From NCBI GenBank assembly GCA_963778385.1, contig CAVZUA010000026.1, positions 186,001-250,000 on the forward strand: DNA of 64,000 nucleotides, in the 5' to 3' direction. Positions 33,881 through 42,600 of the stretch are shown here, piece by piece (position 1 is the stretch's first letter; each line of letters starts with the position of its first letter). The translations under genes were made by a program, and so were the position numbers. The notes below the pieces were generated by a model, which was not told where the DNA came from, made no database searches, and worked only from the letters and a program-made list of their open reading frames with translations. Origin of the DNA: DATARH01 sp963778385 (GTDB taxonomy: Bacteria > Pseudomonadota > Alphaproteobacteria > ATCC43930 > CGMCC-115725).

Positions 33881-35086
33881 ATGGTTCATCGTCTGAGCGC
33901 GTGCCTCGCCGGCACGGCGATAAGCCTGTTACTGTCACCGGCCAACTCGTTCGGCCAGGCGGCCGTTCCCGACGACGCCAGCCTGCCGCTGTTCGAAAAT
34001 CTGCTCAGCAACGCCAACGGCATCCAGGCCAACCTCGTCTACGCGCAGTCGCTGCAGGCGGCGGGCCGGACCGACGAAGCGCGCGCGATTTACCAAAAAG
34101 TCCTAGGCCTCGATCCGAACAACCCGACGGCGACCGCCGCGCTTGCGGCTCTGGGGCCGACGGCTCAGCCCGCTCAATCCGCGCAGACCGACTTTACGCT
34201 GCGTTGGGGCGGCGCCTTTGAAACCAACGTGGCGCGCCGCCCGCCGACCTTCTCCAACAATTCCGGCTGGGTGGGCTTCGGCGAGTTGACGGTCAACGAT
34301 ATCCGCCAGATCGGCGGTGTGCTGCTGCAGTCGAACCTCGACGTCTACTCGAACGCCAACACGCATTTTCCCAGTGTCGAGATCAGCTACGTCGTAGCCG
34401 ACAGCGGACCGATCATCGATTTGGGTCCCAACGGCAAGCTTCGGGTCGCGATCGGCGGCGAATACCTGCTGCAGGGATCGATGGTGGTCCAGCCCGACGG
34501 TGGCCACGGCACGCGCAAGTTCACCTATGACGCGCTCGACGCGATCTTCAATTATTTCCCGCCGCAGCCGATGCCGCTGCAGTCGGTGAATGTCCTCGTT
34601 GGCTACGACAACTTTACCCACGACCAGGAATTCCGCAGCGGCGTGGTGATGCGGACGACGGCACCGATGGTGTTTTCCGAACTCACCCCCTGGCATACGC
34701 AGCTGATCGCGACGCCGGGCTTCGTCTACAACGGCGCCGAGCAGTCCGTCCCCACAACACCGCGACCGGCGCATTATAACGAGATCAATATCGACGTGCT
34801 GAGCTTGACACCGTTGGCGACGGGACAACTCGGCTCCAGTGCCGTGTTCGGCAAGCTCGGGTTGTTTGCCGATGCGCAATTCTATGACAGCCGCGACCCG
34901 ACGCAGAGCAGCAGCGACCGTCAAGACCAGCGGATCATCCCGCTGGCGGGCATTCGTCTGGTCAACTTCATGGGGACGGGCGTGCAGGTCGATATGGATT
35001 ACCGCTACGACAAGAATTTCTCGAATGATCCTTCGGAGCGGTTCGAGGACCATATATTCTCGATCGTCGGGACCCTGCGGTTTTGA
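33881..35086 (+). CDS. Exported TPR / outer-membrane beta-barrel protein
   Basis: From the ATG at 33881 (AGGGA six bases upstream) the protein has 401 residues. It starts with a Sec signal peptide (HRLSACLAGTAISLLLSPAN, cleavage near SFGQA). A TPR-like pair follows at about 40-95 (QANLVYAQSLQAAGRTDEAR, AIYQKVLGLDPNNPTATAAL). The rest, from about residue 110, alternates hydrophobic and polar residues as beta-barrel strands and ends in Phe (VGTLRF), the BAM-recognised C-terminus. Similar TPR-barrel proteins occur beside secretion and FecR genes. Function is unknown. The FecR gene starts 23 bases after its stop, so the two form an operon. Confidence 0.88.
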   Translation: MVHRLSACLAGTAISLLLSPANSFGQAAVPDDASLPLFENLLSNANGIQANLVYAQSLQAAGRTDEARAIYQKVLGLDPNNPTATAALAALGPTAQPAQSAQTDFTLRWGGAFETNVARRPPTFSNNSGWVGFGELTVNDIRQIGGVLLQSNLDVYSNANTHFPSVEISYVVADSGPIIDLGPNGKLRVAIGGEYLLQGSMVVQPDGGHGTRKFTYDALDAIFNYFPPQPMPLQSVNVLVGYDNFTHDQEFRSGVVMRTTAPMVFSELTPWHTQLIATPGFVYNGAEQSVPTTPRPAHYNEINIDVLSLTPLATGQLGSSAVFGKLGLFADAQFYDSRDPTQSSSDRQDQRIIPLAGIRLVNFMGTGVQVDMDYRYDKNFSNDPSERFEDHIFSIVGTLRF

Positions 35087-35109
35087 GCGGCGGACCCGAG
35101 GAGAGGCCG

Positions 35110-35907
35110 ATGGCTGGGTGGCGTCTAGTCCGGAATCATCATGTCGGCGCGGTGGTCGTCGCCGCATCGCTGCTCGTTTGTGTCGCCGGCGGCGCGCTTG
35201 CCAATTCGCAGATCGGCGCCGCGCAACTTGTCGTCAACAACGTTACCGGCACGCTTGCCTCGACCCATGAGCAAGCACCGCTGCGCGCCGGCATCGACGT
35301 GTTCCAGAACGAGACGATCAGCACCGGCAAGACCAGCGCCTCCCGGGTGGTGTTCCAGGACAGGACCGAGCTGTCGGTCGGGCCGCTGTCGGAAGTCGTG
35401 CTCGACCAATTCGTCTTCGATCCGGACCCGAGCAAGTCGAAGGTCGCGCTGTCGATTGCCAAAGGGGTGGCGCGGTTTTCGAGCGGGCTGCTGCCCAAGC
35501 AGGATTACGAGCTCAAGACCCCGACGGCGACAATCGGCATTCGCGGGACGCTGCTGACGATTACGGTGTCGCCGACCAGGGTGTCGACGATTTCGGTGCA
35601 GACCGGCTCCGCCTTCGTGACGGCGCAGGGCCGCACCGTGACAGTGGACGCCGGCTATTCGACGCTGGTCCGGCCGGGCTTCCCGCCGACCGTGCCGATC
35701 CCCAGCCCGCCGCTACCCGACAGCGCGACCGAGATGCTGCTGCTGCTCGACGTGGCCGCGGGCCGCGCGCCGCTCGGGACGCAGGTCGGTACCCGAGCCT
35801 CCGCGGTCGAGATGCCGCAATTGGGCGGCAATCTAATGGTGTCGCCCAACATCGATCCGCAGAAACAATCGGAAATCCGCGGTCACAAATATATCGGTGA
35901 CCCGTAA
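35110..35907 (+). CDS. FecR-domain exported protein
   Basis: The ATG at 35110 follows GAGGAG; a TTG at 35083 is less likely. The 265-residue protein has a signal peptide (VGAVVVAASLLVCVAGGALA). A FecR domain follows, at about residues 45-165 (LRAGIDVFQNETISTGKTSA, TELSVGPLSEVVLDQF, YELKTPTATIGIRGTLLTIT). The TP-A-IGIRGT pattern is the FecR hallmark. No ECF sigma factor or TonB receptor is adjacent, so this is not a classic FecIR pair. FecR proteins of this type often accompany autotransporter and adenylate-cyclase genes. It follows the TPR/barrel gene in the same operon. Confidence 0.9.
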   Translation: MAGWRLVRNHHVGAVVVAASLLVCVAGGALANSQIGAAQLVVNNVTGTLASTHEQAPLRAGIDVFQNETISTGKTSASRVVFQDRTELSVGPLSEVVLDQFVFDPDPSKSKVALSIAKGVARFSSGLLPKQDYELKTPTATIGIRGTLLTITVSPTRVSTISVQTGSAFVTAQGRTVTVDAGYSTLVRPGFPPTVPIPSPPLPDSATEMLLLLDVAAGRAPLGTQVGTRASAVEMPQLGGNLMVSPNIDPQKQSEIRGHKYIGDP

Positions 35908-35919
35908 CCGCTTCGCCGG

Positions 35920-36542
35920 CTAGCGGCGGGCGGTAACGCCCGCCAGCGCTGCGGCGGCACGCAGATCAGCAACAAACCGCTCGTTTGCGCCACCTTGTCG
36001 GCCTCGTCGCGGAGGCGCAGTAGCAGCGACGAGGGGTGGATTGTCACGCGCGCCTTGGTGCCGTCAGGCAGCATGTGCACCGTATCGCGGGCGGTCGTGA
36101 TCGTCATGACGCGACCGAAGACCCCGCGAACCGCCGTGGCCCCCCAGCACGACCGCGGGCGCACCAGCGAGCGTTCGAGGTCGAGCCACCAGCGGCAGGC
36201 GTCGATCTCGCCGGCGTCCGGCCGCTTGTGCAGCCGCCGCTTGCCGCGCTGCTCATACTGGAAATGCTTGACCGCGTTGGTGACGAACACCTTGTCGCGA
36301 GAAATGCCGCCTTCCGCCAGCGCGCGATCCAGCAGCCGCCCCGCCGGACCGACAAACGGCTTGCCGGCGAGGTCTTCGCGGGTCGCCGGGCTGCTCGCCA
36401 ACCAGCATCGGCGCCGCCCTCGGATCGCCTTCGCCGGAGACGACCTGGGTGGCCCCTGGTAGAGGCCGCAGCGCCGGCAGATGGCTTCGTCGCGGCGCAA
36501 TGCGGCGAGGGAAACGGGAGCGGTGGCGAGCAGATCGTTCAT
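35920..36542 (-). pseudogene. udgX: UdgX-type uracil-DNA glycosylase, multiply frameshifted
   Basis: The minus strand encodes a clear UdgX-family uracil-DNA glycosylase, with the diagnostic loop KHFQYEQRGKRRLHKRP intact and KPFVGPAGRLLDRAL after it. Five one-base shifts relative to family order are visible. GATQVVSG to GEQPGD is in another frame, between a lost base near 36453-36456 and an extra base near 36380-36382. VVLG before GATAV is scrambled between a lost base near 36154-36160 and an extra G in the six-base run at 36140-36145. A lost A near 35990 moves the end FVADLRAAAALAGVTAR out of frame, to a stop at 35920. Without repair the frame would run to 35883, overlapping FecR. The gene is probably decayed, because motif A (GEQPGD) is lost as encoded. 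Confidence 0.82.
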
Positions 36543-36783
36543 GGCTGATGCGGGAGTTGTATACGCTCGCGCCGAGTGCCTGCGCCGTCACCGAGCAGCC
36601 GCAAAACTTTGAGAATGTCGGCCCCGCCCAACTTCGGACGCGGCCAGGCAGGACCGCGACCTTGCGTCGCGCCAGACGGACCCGAGACGCGGCCCGGCTG
36701 TTTCTGCAACTGGCCGTGTCGTTCGAGCGGCACGCCGGCAGTAAGGAAAGCGCACTTCCCCGTCACCGCAGTAAGAGGCAAGC

Positions 36784-37005
36784 ATGCTCAGCGACCTGCA
36801 ACTCGTCCGCATGGAGACATCGGACGAGCGGTTCGACGACACCATGCAGCGCATCCATGCGTGGCTGGACGTCGAAAATATCCTCCTGGCCGAATTCAAG
36901 GTCAGCCCGGGGCCGACCGGGTTCGTGTTCGAGATGGGCTTTCGCAATTTCGCCGATGCGGAGCGTTTCCGTCGCCGTGCCAGCGCACTGAGGGCGTTGG
37001 CGTAA
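36784..37005 (+). CDS. Small hypothetical protein, paralogue of the 37439-37660 gene
   Basis: The 73-residue protein has AGAGG five bases before its ATG. Its middle (WLDVENILLAEFK, then FEMGFRNFADAERFRRRAS) aligns with the minus-strand gene at 37439-37660, which has WLDCNRIRPVEFK and LTFRSREEASLFERAF. Both are one compact alpha/beta unit. No named family was recognised. It is upstream of the DUF3175 gene, about 98 bases away. Confidence 0.72.
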   Translation: MLSDLQLVRMETSDERFDDTMQRIHAWLDVENILLAEFKVSPGPTGFVFEMGFRNFADAERFRRRASALRALA

Positions 37006-37103
37006 CGCCGTCGACGCTTCCGGCGAGAGAAATCTCCGCAGAGGCTGAGTTGGAACACCCGCGATGATCCAAGGGTTCTCCAGCAGAAAGGATGGAGGCA
37101 ACC

Positions 37104-37442
37104 ATGGCTGAAGTGACAGCGGCACGAAAATCGCCGGCGCGGCGTCGGTCTTCGAAGGCGTCGCCCCGCCGGTGGTCGGCGCATGTCACCGAGACCAGCG
37201 ACGCGCTCGACCTCGAAAAGGATGTGTTCAAGTCCGGCGACGCGGAGGATATCGCGGAATTGCTCAAGCGCTCGGCAAAGCGCAGCCGGCGGCGGAAGTC
37301 GAACGCGTTCCGCTCGGCGATGTCGATGCTGACCTTTTATATCAATCGCGCCGGCAAGAACCTGTCGGCCAGCCGCCGTAAGACGCTCGATGCCGCGAAG
37401 AATTGGTTGCGTCGCCTGCTCGGGCGCCGGCCGGCCGGCTAG
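37104..37442 (+). CDS. DUF3175 protein
   Basis: The ATG at 37104 has GGAGG five bases upstream. The 112-residue, very basic protein starts with an Arg/Lys-rich stretch. It then shows the DUF3175 core: RRWSAHVTETSDALDLEKDV, LLKRSAKRSRRRKS, SAMSMLTFYINRAGKNLSAS and RRKTLDAAKNWLRRL. The family is uncharacterised but common in alphaproteobacteria; the basic character is compatible with nucleic-acid binding. It is flanked by two paralogous small genes and overlaps the second by four bases at their 3' ends. Confidence 0.85.
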   Translation: MAEVTAARKSPARRRSSKASPRRWSAHVTETSDALDLEKDVFKSGDAEDIAELLKRSAKRSRRRKSNAFRSAMSMLTFYINRAGKNLSASRRKTLDAAKNWLRRLLGRRPAG

Positions 37443-37660
37443 GCCTCGGCCTGGCAGAAGGCGCGTTCGAAGAGACTCGCTTCCTCGCGACTGCGGAAAG
37501 TGAGCTGCAGCTCGACGGACCCCGCTGCGGTGACCATGTGCTTGAATTCGACCGGGCGAATGCGGTTGCAATCGAGCCACGGTTCGAGCTGCTCCATGGT
37601 TTCGAGCAGCGACACCCCGGTGCGGGCTGCGAAGAACACGTGATGTTCTTCCATCGGCAT
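37439..37660 (-). CDS. Small hypothetical protein, paralogue of the 36784-37005 gene
   Basis: This 73-residue (or 71, from the second Met at 37654) protein has AGAGG upstream, better spaced for the second Met. It contains MEQLEPWLDCNRIRPVEFKH and LQLTFRSREEASLFERAFCQ, clearly related to the plus-strand gene 450 bases away. Their opposite orientation around DUF3175 suggests an inverted duplication or independent acquisition. Function is unknown. Confidence 0.72.
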   Translation of the reverse strand: MPMEEHHVFFAARTGVSLLETMEQLEPWLDCNRIRPVEFKHMVTAAGSVELQLTFRSREEASLFERAFCQAEA

Positions 37661-37842
37661 GACCTCTGTTTCACATTGGTGTGAGAAATCGGCGAATTTC
37701 GCTAAATCTTCGGTAACGCGAGCGCGATCTTTCAGTGGCAGCGGGCCAACCTTCGCGCGGAGACCATTGCCGTCGCGTAGCGGTTGACGTTAGAATCATG
37801 CGCTATCGTTTTCGGTTCCCGTCCTGAGGGGCGACTTCGTAT

Positions 37843-39582
37843 ATGGATGACAGGCGAGGCACCGGACGGCGGGTCTGCCTGTCAATGGCGTTGCTCGCAG
37901 CCGCCTTCGCTTTTCCGCGCGATGGTTTCGCGCAAGCGATCGACATCGCGCCATTAGTCACGCCGCCGTTGCAGAAGGTGTTGCCGACACCATCGCCCGA
38001 GGTCCTGCCTCCGGCGCTGGCTCCCGCACCAGCCCCGGAAGCGATACCGCCGGGCCCGGCACTGCATGTCGACGACGTGCGGCTGGAAGGCTTCACGGTT
38101 TACGACGCAGATGTGTTGAGGCCGTTTTACGGCGACTTGATCGGCGCCAACGTGCCGCGCGAGAGACTGCTTGCCGCGGTTGATGCGCTGCAGACCCGGT
38201 ATCGCGAGGACGGCTACGTGCTGACGACCGTGCACGGTGCGGCCGAGCATAAGAATGGCCGCCTGGTCTTTGTCATTCGTGCCACCGAGGGCTACATCAG
38301 CAGCGTCAAGCTCGACGCTACCGGCGAGATCGGCAGCGTCGGCAGTCTGGTGCTCGACATTCTCAATCATCTGACGGCGGTGGGGCCGGTGCGCAACGCC
38401 GACCTGGAACGCTACCTGCTGCTGGTCAACGACATTCCCGGGATCTCGGCGCAGGCAGTGCTGCTGCCGTCAGGGTCGGCGGGCGCCGTCGACCTCGTGG
38501 CAAAAGTCGCGCGCAAGCCGTTTGGCGTGCAGTTCCAGTTCGACAACCGTGGTTCACAGCAAGTCGGGCCGTATGAAGCCCTGCTGACCGCGCAGTCGAA
38601 TTCGTTCACCGGTGCCGGCGAACTGGTGCAGGGCACGTTCTTCAACACCTTCAACCGCGAGCAGCTTTACGGCCAGGTCGACGTGTCGCTGTTTCTCAAC
38701 AGCGAGGGATTGAAGCTGCGCGGCTATGCCGGGCGCGGCAACACGCAGCCGGGCGGGTCGCTCGAAGGGACCGGGTTCAACTCGGACCTGCAGATCGCCG
38801 GCGCCGGGCTCAATTACCCGGTGGTCCGCACGCGCCGGTTCAATCTGTCGGTCGATGCCGCCTTCGACACCTATGATGGGACGATCGACACCTTTGCCAC
38901 CGGGCGGCTGAGCGATACGCATCTGCGCATTGTTCGTTTCGGCGGCACGACCGATTTTCAGGATACTCTGGTCGGCGGCCTGCCGGCGGCGACCTATTCG
39001 ATCCTGAAATTCAGCCAAGGGCTGCCGGCCTTCGGGGCGAGCCCCAATTCGCAGGCGGCGCCGGCACGGCCGGGCGAGCGCAACGATTTCACCAAGATCA
39101 CCGGCGAGTTGACGCGCGTGCAAAATCTCTTCGCACTCGGCGACGCGCAGACCGCCCTCAAGACGTCGGTCGGCGGCCAGTACACCGGCGACATTCTGCC
39201 GCCGAGCGAGCAATACCTGCTTGGCGGGACGCGTTATGGCCGCGGCTTTTTCGCCGGTCAGGTCGCCGGCGACCGGGCGATCGGGGCGACCGTCGAATTG
39301 CAGCTGAACACCGGGTTCGACGGGTTCGGCTGGCTCAACCCCGAGGGCCGTCTCAACGTGCAATTCTACAATTTCTACGACTACGGCCGGGCTTATAATC
39401 TCGTGCCAGGTCAGCCCGATCATACCATTGATTCGATTGGCCTCGGTGCGCGCAGCAATCTGACGCCGTGGCTGTATGCCGAGCTTGAAGGCGTGCGCCG
39501 CCTGACCACCCATCCGACCGGTGCGGCGGCAGCCGCGGAAAGCAATTACGCGGTTTTCTCGCGGGTGGTGCTGCAGTATTGA
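37843..39582 (+). CDS. Two-partner secretion outer-membrane transporter (TpsB, ShlB/FhaC/HecB family)
   Basis: TpsB proteins export a TpsA partner across the outer membrane. The 579-residue protein has a signal peptide (LSMALLAAAFAFPRDGFAQA), a Pro/Ala-rich linker, and POTRA domains. POTRA 1 is at about 78-155 (VDDVRLEGFTVYDADVLRPF, RYREDGYVLTTVHG) and POTRA 2 at about 156-220. A 16-strand barrel of FhaC type follows. The conserved L6 loop motif is visible as LGGTRYGRGFFAGQVAGDRA, with the R-G-F core, and the protein ends in a barrel-type aromatic (RVVLQY). The exoprotein gene starts 20 bases after its stop, so the two form a tpsBA operon. Confidence 0.94.
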   Translation: MDDRRGTGRRVCLSMALLAAAFAFPRDGFAQAIDIAPLVTPPLQKVLPTPSPEVLPPALAPAPAPEAIPPGPALHVDDVRLEGFTVYDADVLRPFYGDLIGANVPRERLLAAVDALQTRYREDGYVLTTVHGAAEHKNGRLVFVIRATEGYISSVKLDATGEIGSVGSLVLDILNHLTAVGPVRNADLERYLLLVNDIPGISAQAVLLPSGSAGAVDLVAKVARKPFGVQFQFDNRGSQQVGPYEALLTAQSNSFTGAGELVQGTFFNTFNREQLYGQVDVSLFLNSEGLKLRGYAGRGNTQPGGSLEGTGFNSDLQIAGAGLNYPVVRTRRFNLSVDAAFDTYDGTIDTFATGRLSDTHLRIVRFGGTTDFQDTLVGGLPAATYSILKFSQGLPAFGASPNSQAAPARPGERNDFTKITGELTRVQNLFALGDAQTALKTSVGGQYTGDILPPSEQYLLGGTRYGRGFFAGQVAGDRAIGATVELQLNTGFDGFGWLNPEGRLNVQFYNFYDYGRAYNLVPGQPDHTIDSIGLGARSNLTPWLYAELEGVRRLTTHPTGAAAAAESNYAVFSRVVLQY

Positions 39583-39601
39583 AACAATTGGAGACGGGAC
39601 A

Positions 39602-42600
39602 ATGCGCCCGCCGCACTTTAAGGTGCCGCCGTGGGCGTCGGGAGCACATTTTCCCGTGCTCTCGGCTGGTGGGTGCTTGGGGGTGATTGTCAGGGGTCGG
39701 GGCAACGCGGCGTCGCGCCGCAAAAGTCATCTGCTGCCGGCAGCCGTCACGTTGCTGGGATGGGCTGCCGTTGCCGCGGCCAACCCACAGAACGGCCAGG
39801 TGGTCGGCGGCTAGGCGACGATCACCAACAGCGCCCCGAACACGCTGACCATCAACCAGACGACGCCCAAGGCGGCGATCGACTGGCAAAGCTTCAACAT
39901 CGCGCCCAATGAGACGACGCAATTCGTTCAGCCGTCGGCGAACGCCATCGCGCTCAACCGCGTCAAGGCGCCCGATCCGTCGGTGATCGCCGGGCGGCTC
40001 ACCGCCAACGGGCAGGTGGTGCTGATCAACCCCAGCGGCATCGTCTTCAGCAAGGGCGCGCAGGTCGACGTCAACGCGCTGCTGGCGACCACGACCGGCA
40101 TCAGCACGGAAAATTTCATGGCGGGCCGGATGGTCTTCGACCGGCCGTCGACCGATCCGCGCGCCATGGTCGTCAACAATGGCCGCATTACCGTTGCGCA
40201 AAAGGGCCTCGCGGCGCTCGTCGCGCCCGGCGTCGCCAATAACGGGGTCATCGCCGCCAAGCTTGGCAAGGTCGTGCTGGCCGGGGCGCAGACCTACACC
40301 CTCGACCTCTACGGCGACGGGCTGATCCAGTTCGGCATCGGTCCGGCGGTGACGAGTGCTCCGCTCGGCGCCGACGGCAAGCCGGTGGCGAGCCTCGTTT
40401 CGAACACCGGCAAGATCATCGCGCCGGGCGGCACGGTGCTGCTGACCGCGGATGCGGTGAGCGGCGTCGTCGATCGGGTGATCGACGCGCGCGGCACGAT
40501 CGCCGCGCCGACCTATGCGCAAACCCCCGGCACGGTGACGATCGATGCCGGCGCCGGCAACGCCGCCGAGCTCAGTGGGCGGATTAACGTTGCAGGCCTA
40601 AGCCCCGGACAAAGCGGCGGAAATGCCAGTTTGACTGGCGGCTCGGTGAGCCTGGCGAGCAGCGCGCGGATCGATGCGCGCGGCGCGGCCGGTGGCGGCC
40701 ATGTGACGGTGCGCGCGACCGGTGCGGGGCAGACAAGCCCGGCTCAGACAAACCCTGGGCAGACGGCGAGCGACGCGATCGGCGTCGCGATCGCCGCCGG
40801 CGCCAAGATCGACGCCAGCGCGACGCAGAACGGCAATGGCGGCAATGTCTCGGTCTGGTCGGACACGGCGACGATTTTCGCCGGCACGATCCTCGCCAAG
40901 GGCGGGCCGCAGGGCGGCAATGGCGGGCTGATCGAAACGTCGGCCGGAGGGCGGCTGGTCATCGGCCAGAACGCGACGGTGAGCGCCGCCGCGCCGCTCG
41001 GCAAGCCCGGAACCTGGCTGCTCGACCCGCCGGACCTGACCATCGATACGGCCGCGGCGACCTCCATCTCGAACGCGCTCAACGGCGGCACCGACGTCAC
41101 CGAGCAGACCACGGCCAGTTCCACAAGCGGGTTTGGCACGGTTTCTTCCGGCGTCGGCGACATCAATGTCACCGGCGCGATTTCCCGGGACTCGTCGGCG
41201 ACGCTGACGCTGTCGGCCTTTAACAACATCACGATCAGCGCGCCGATCACGATGCCGACCACCGCAAATATCGGCGGGACGCTGGTGCTGACCACTAACA
41301 ACAATGTCGGCGGCAGCAGCGCGGGCGGGACGCTGAGCTTTGTCATGGGGCAAGGCAACGTCAGCTTTACCAAAGCGGCCAACTCGTCGCTGTTCATCAA
41401 CAGCAGCGGGCCGGTCAGCGGCAACGGCACGCCCTACACGCTGATCTATGATTTGAGCACCAACCCCGATGGGCTGCAGAGCCTCAACAACTCGTCCGGA
41501 AATTTCGCGCTGGCCGTCCCGATCGACGCGACCGGCTTTACCCCCACGGTTTCCAGTGCCGTCGTCGGGCTGTTTTCCGGCAATTTCAACGGATTGGGCA
41601 ACACCATCTCGAACCTCAGCCTGGGGCCCACCGGCGGTGCCAACTATGGCGGGCCCTTCCTTAGTGTCGGTGTGTTTGGGGGAAACAGCGGGACGATTTC
41701 CAATCTCGGTCTGGTCGGCGGATCGATCATCGACACCGATGTTTCCGGGAATGCCGGTTCGCTCGTCGCCTACAACACGGGCACTGTCGCCAACAGCTAC
41801 GCAACCACGACCGTTACCGGCGACAATGTGGGCGGCCTTGTCGGGCTCAACGACCTCGGCGGCAAGATCATCAGCTCCTACGCCACGGGCGCGGTCACCG
41901 GCGGCACTGCGGCCGGTGGGTTGGTTGGACAGAATAACGGGACTATTTCCAATTCCTATTCGATCGGTTCGGTTAGTTCCGGCGGCGACGCAGGCGGACT
42001 GGTTGGACTTCTGAGCAGCGGCACGGTGACGACTAGCTTCGCCACCGGGGCTGTTGCTGGGGGGCCGGCGACGGGTGGGCTGATCGGCGAGAACCGTGCG
42101 CTTACATCTTTCGCGACGGACTACTGGGACACGGCGACGAGCGGCACGGGCACGGGTATCGGACTCGACTTGGCCCCCGCGACGGCGCCGCCGAACGGGG
42201 TGACGACATCGGGGACGACAGGGTTGGCCTCGGCTTCCGTGCTGTCGGTGCTGAACGGCGGCGGGACGGTGTGGGGCAATGTCAACAACCAGACGACGCC
42301 GTATCTGTTGACCAATCCCGGCCCGGTCTATCTCGGCAGCGACAGCTCGCCAATCCCGCCGGCCTATACGCTGGTCTTCAATACGACGCAGCTGCAGGCG
42401 ATAAATAACGGTCCGGCGGGGAATTATGCGCTCGCCCAAAACATCGACGCGATCGGCTATGGCGGCTTCACGCCGATCGGCAGCTGCGGATGCACGCCGT
42501 TCAGCGGTAAGTTCAACGGGCTCGGCCACGTCATCGCCGACCTGACGATCAACTCCAGCAGCGGGTTGACCGGGCTGTTCGGCCAGACGGATTCTGCGAC

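Noticed and set aside
37784..37809. TTGACG with TATCGT as a sigma-70 promoter for tpsB
   Set aside because: The 14-base spacer is too short and the minus-10 match is weak.
40598..42529. 643-codon and other minus-strand frames opposite the exoprotein
   Set aside because: Low-complexity antisense products of a repetitive gene with no start signals or domains.
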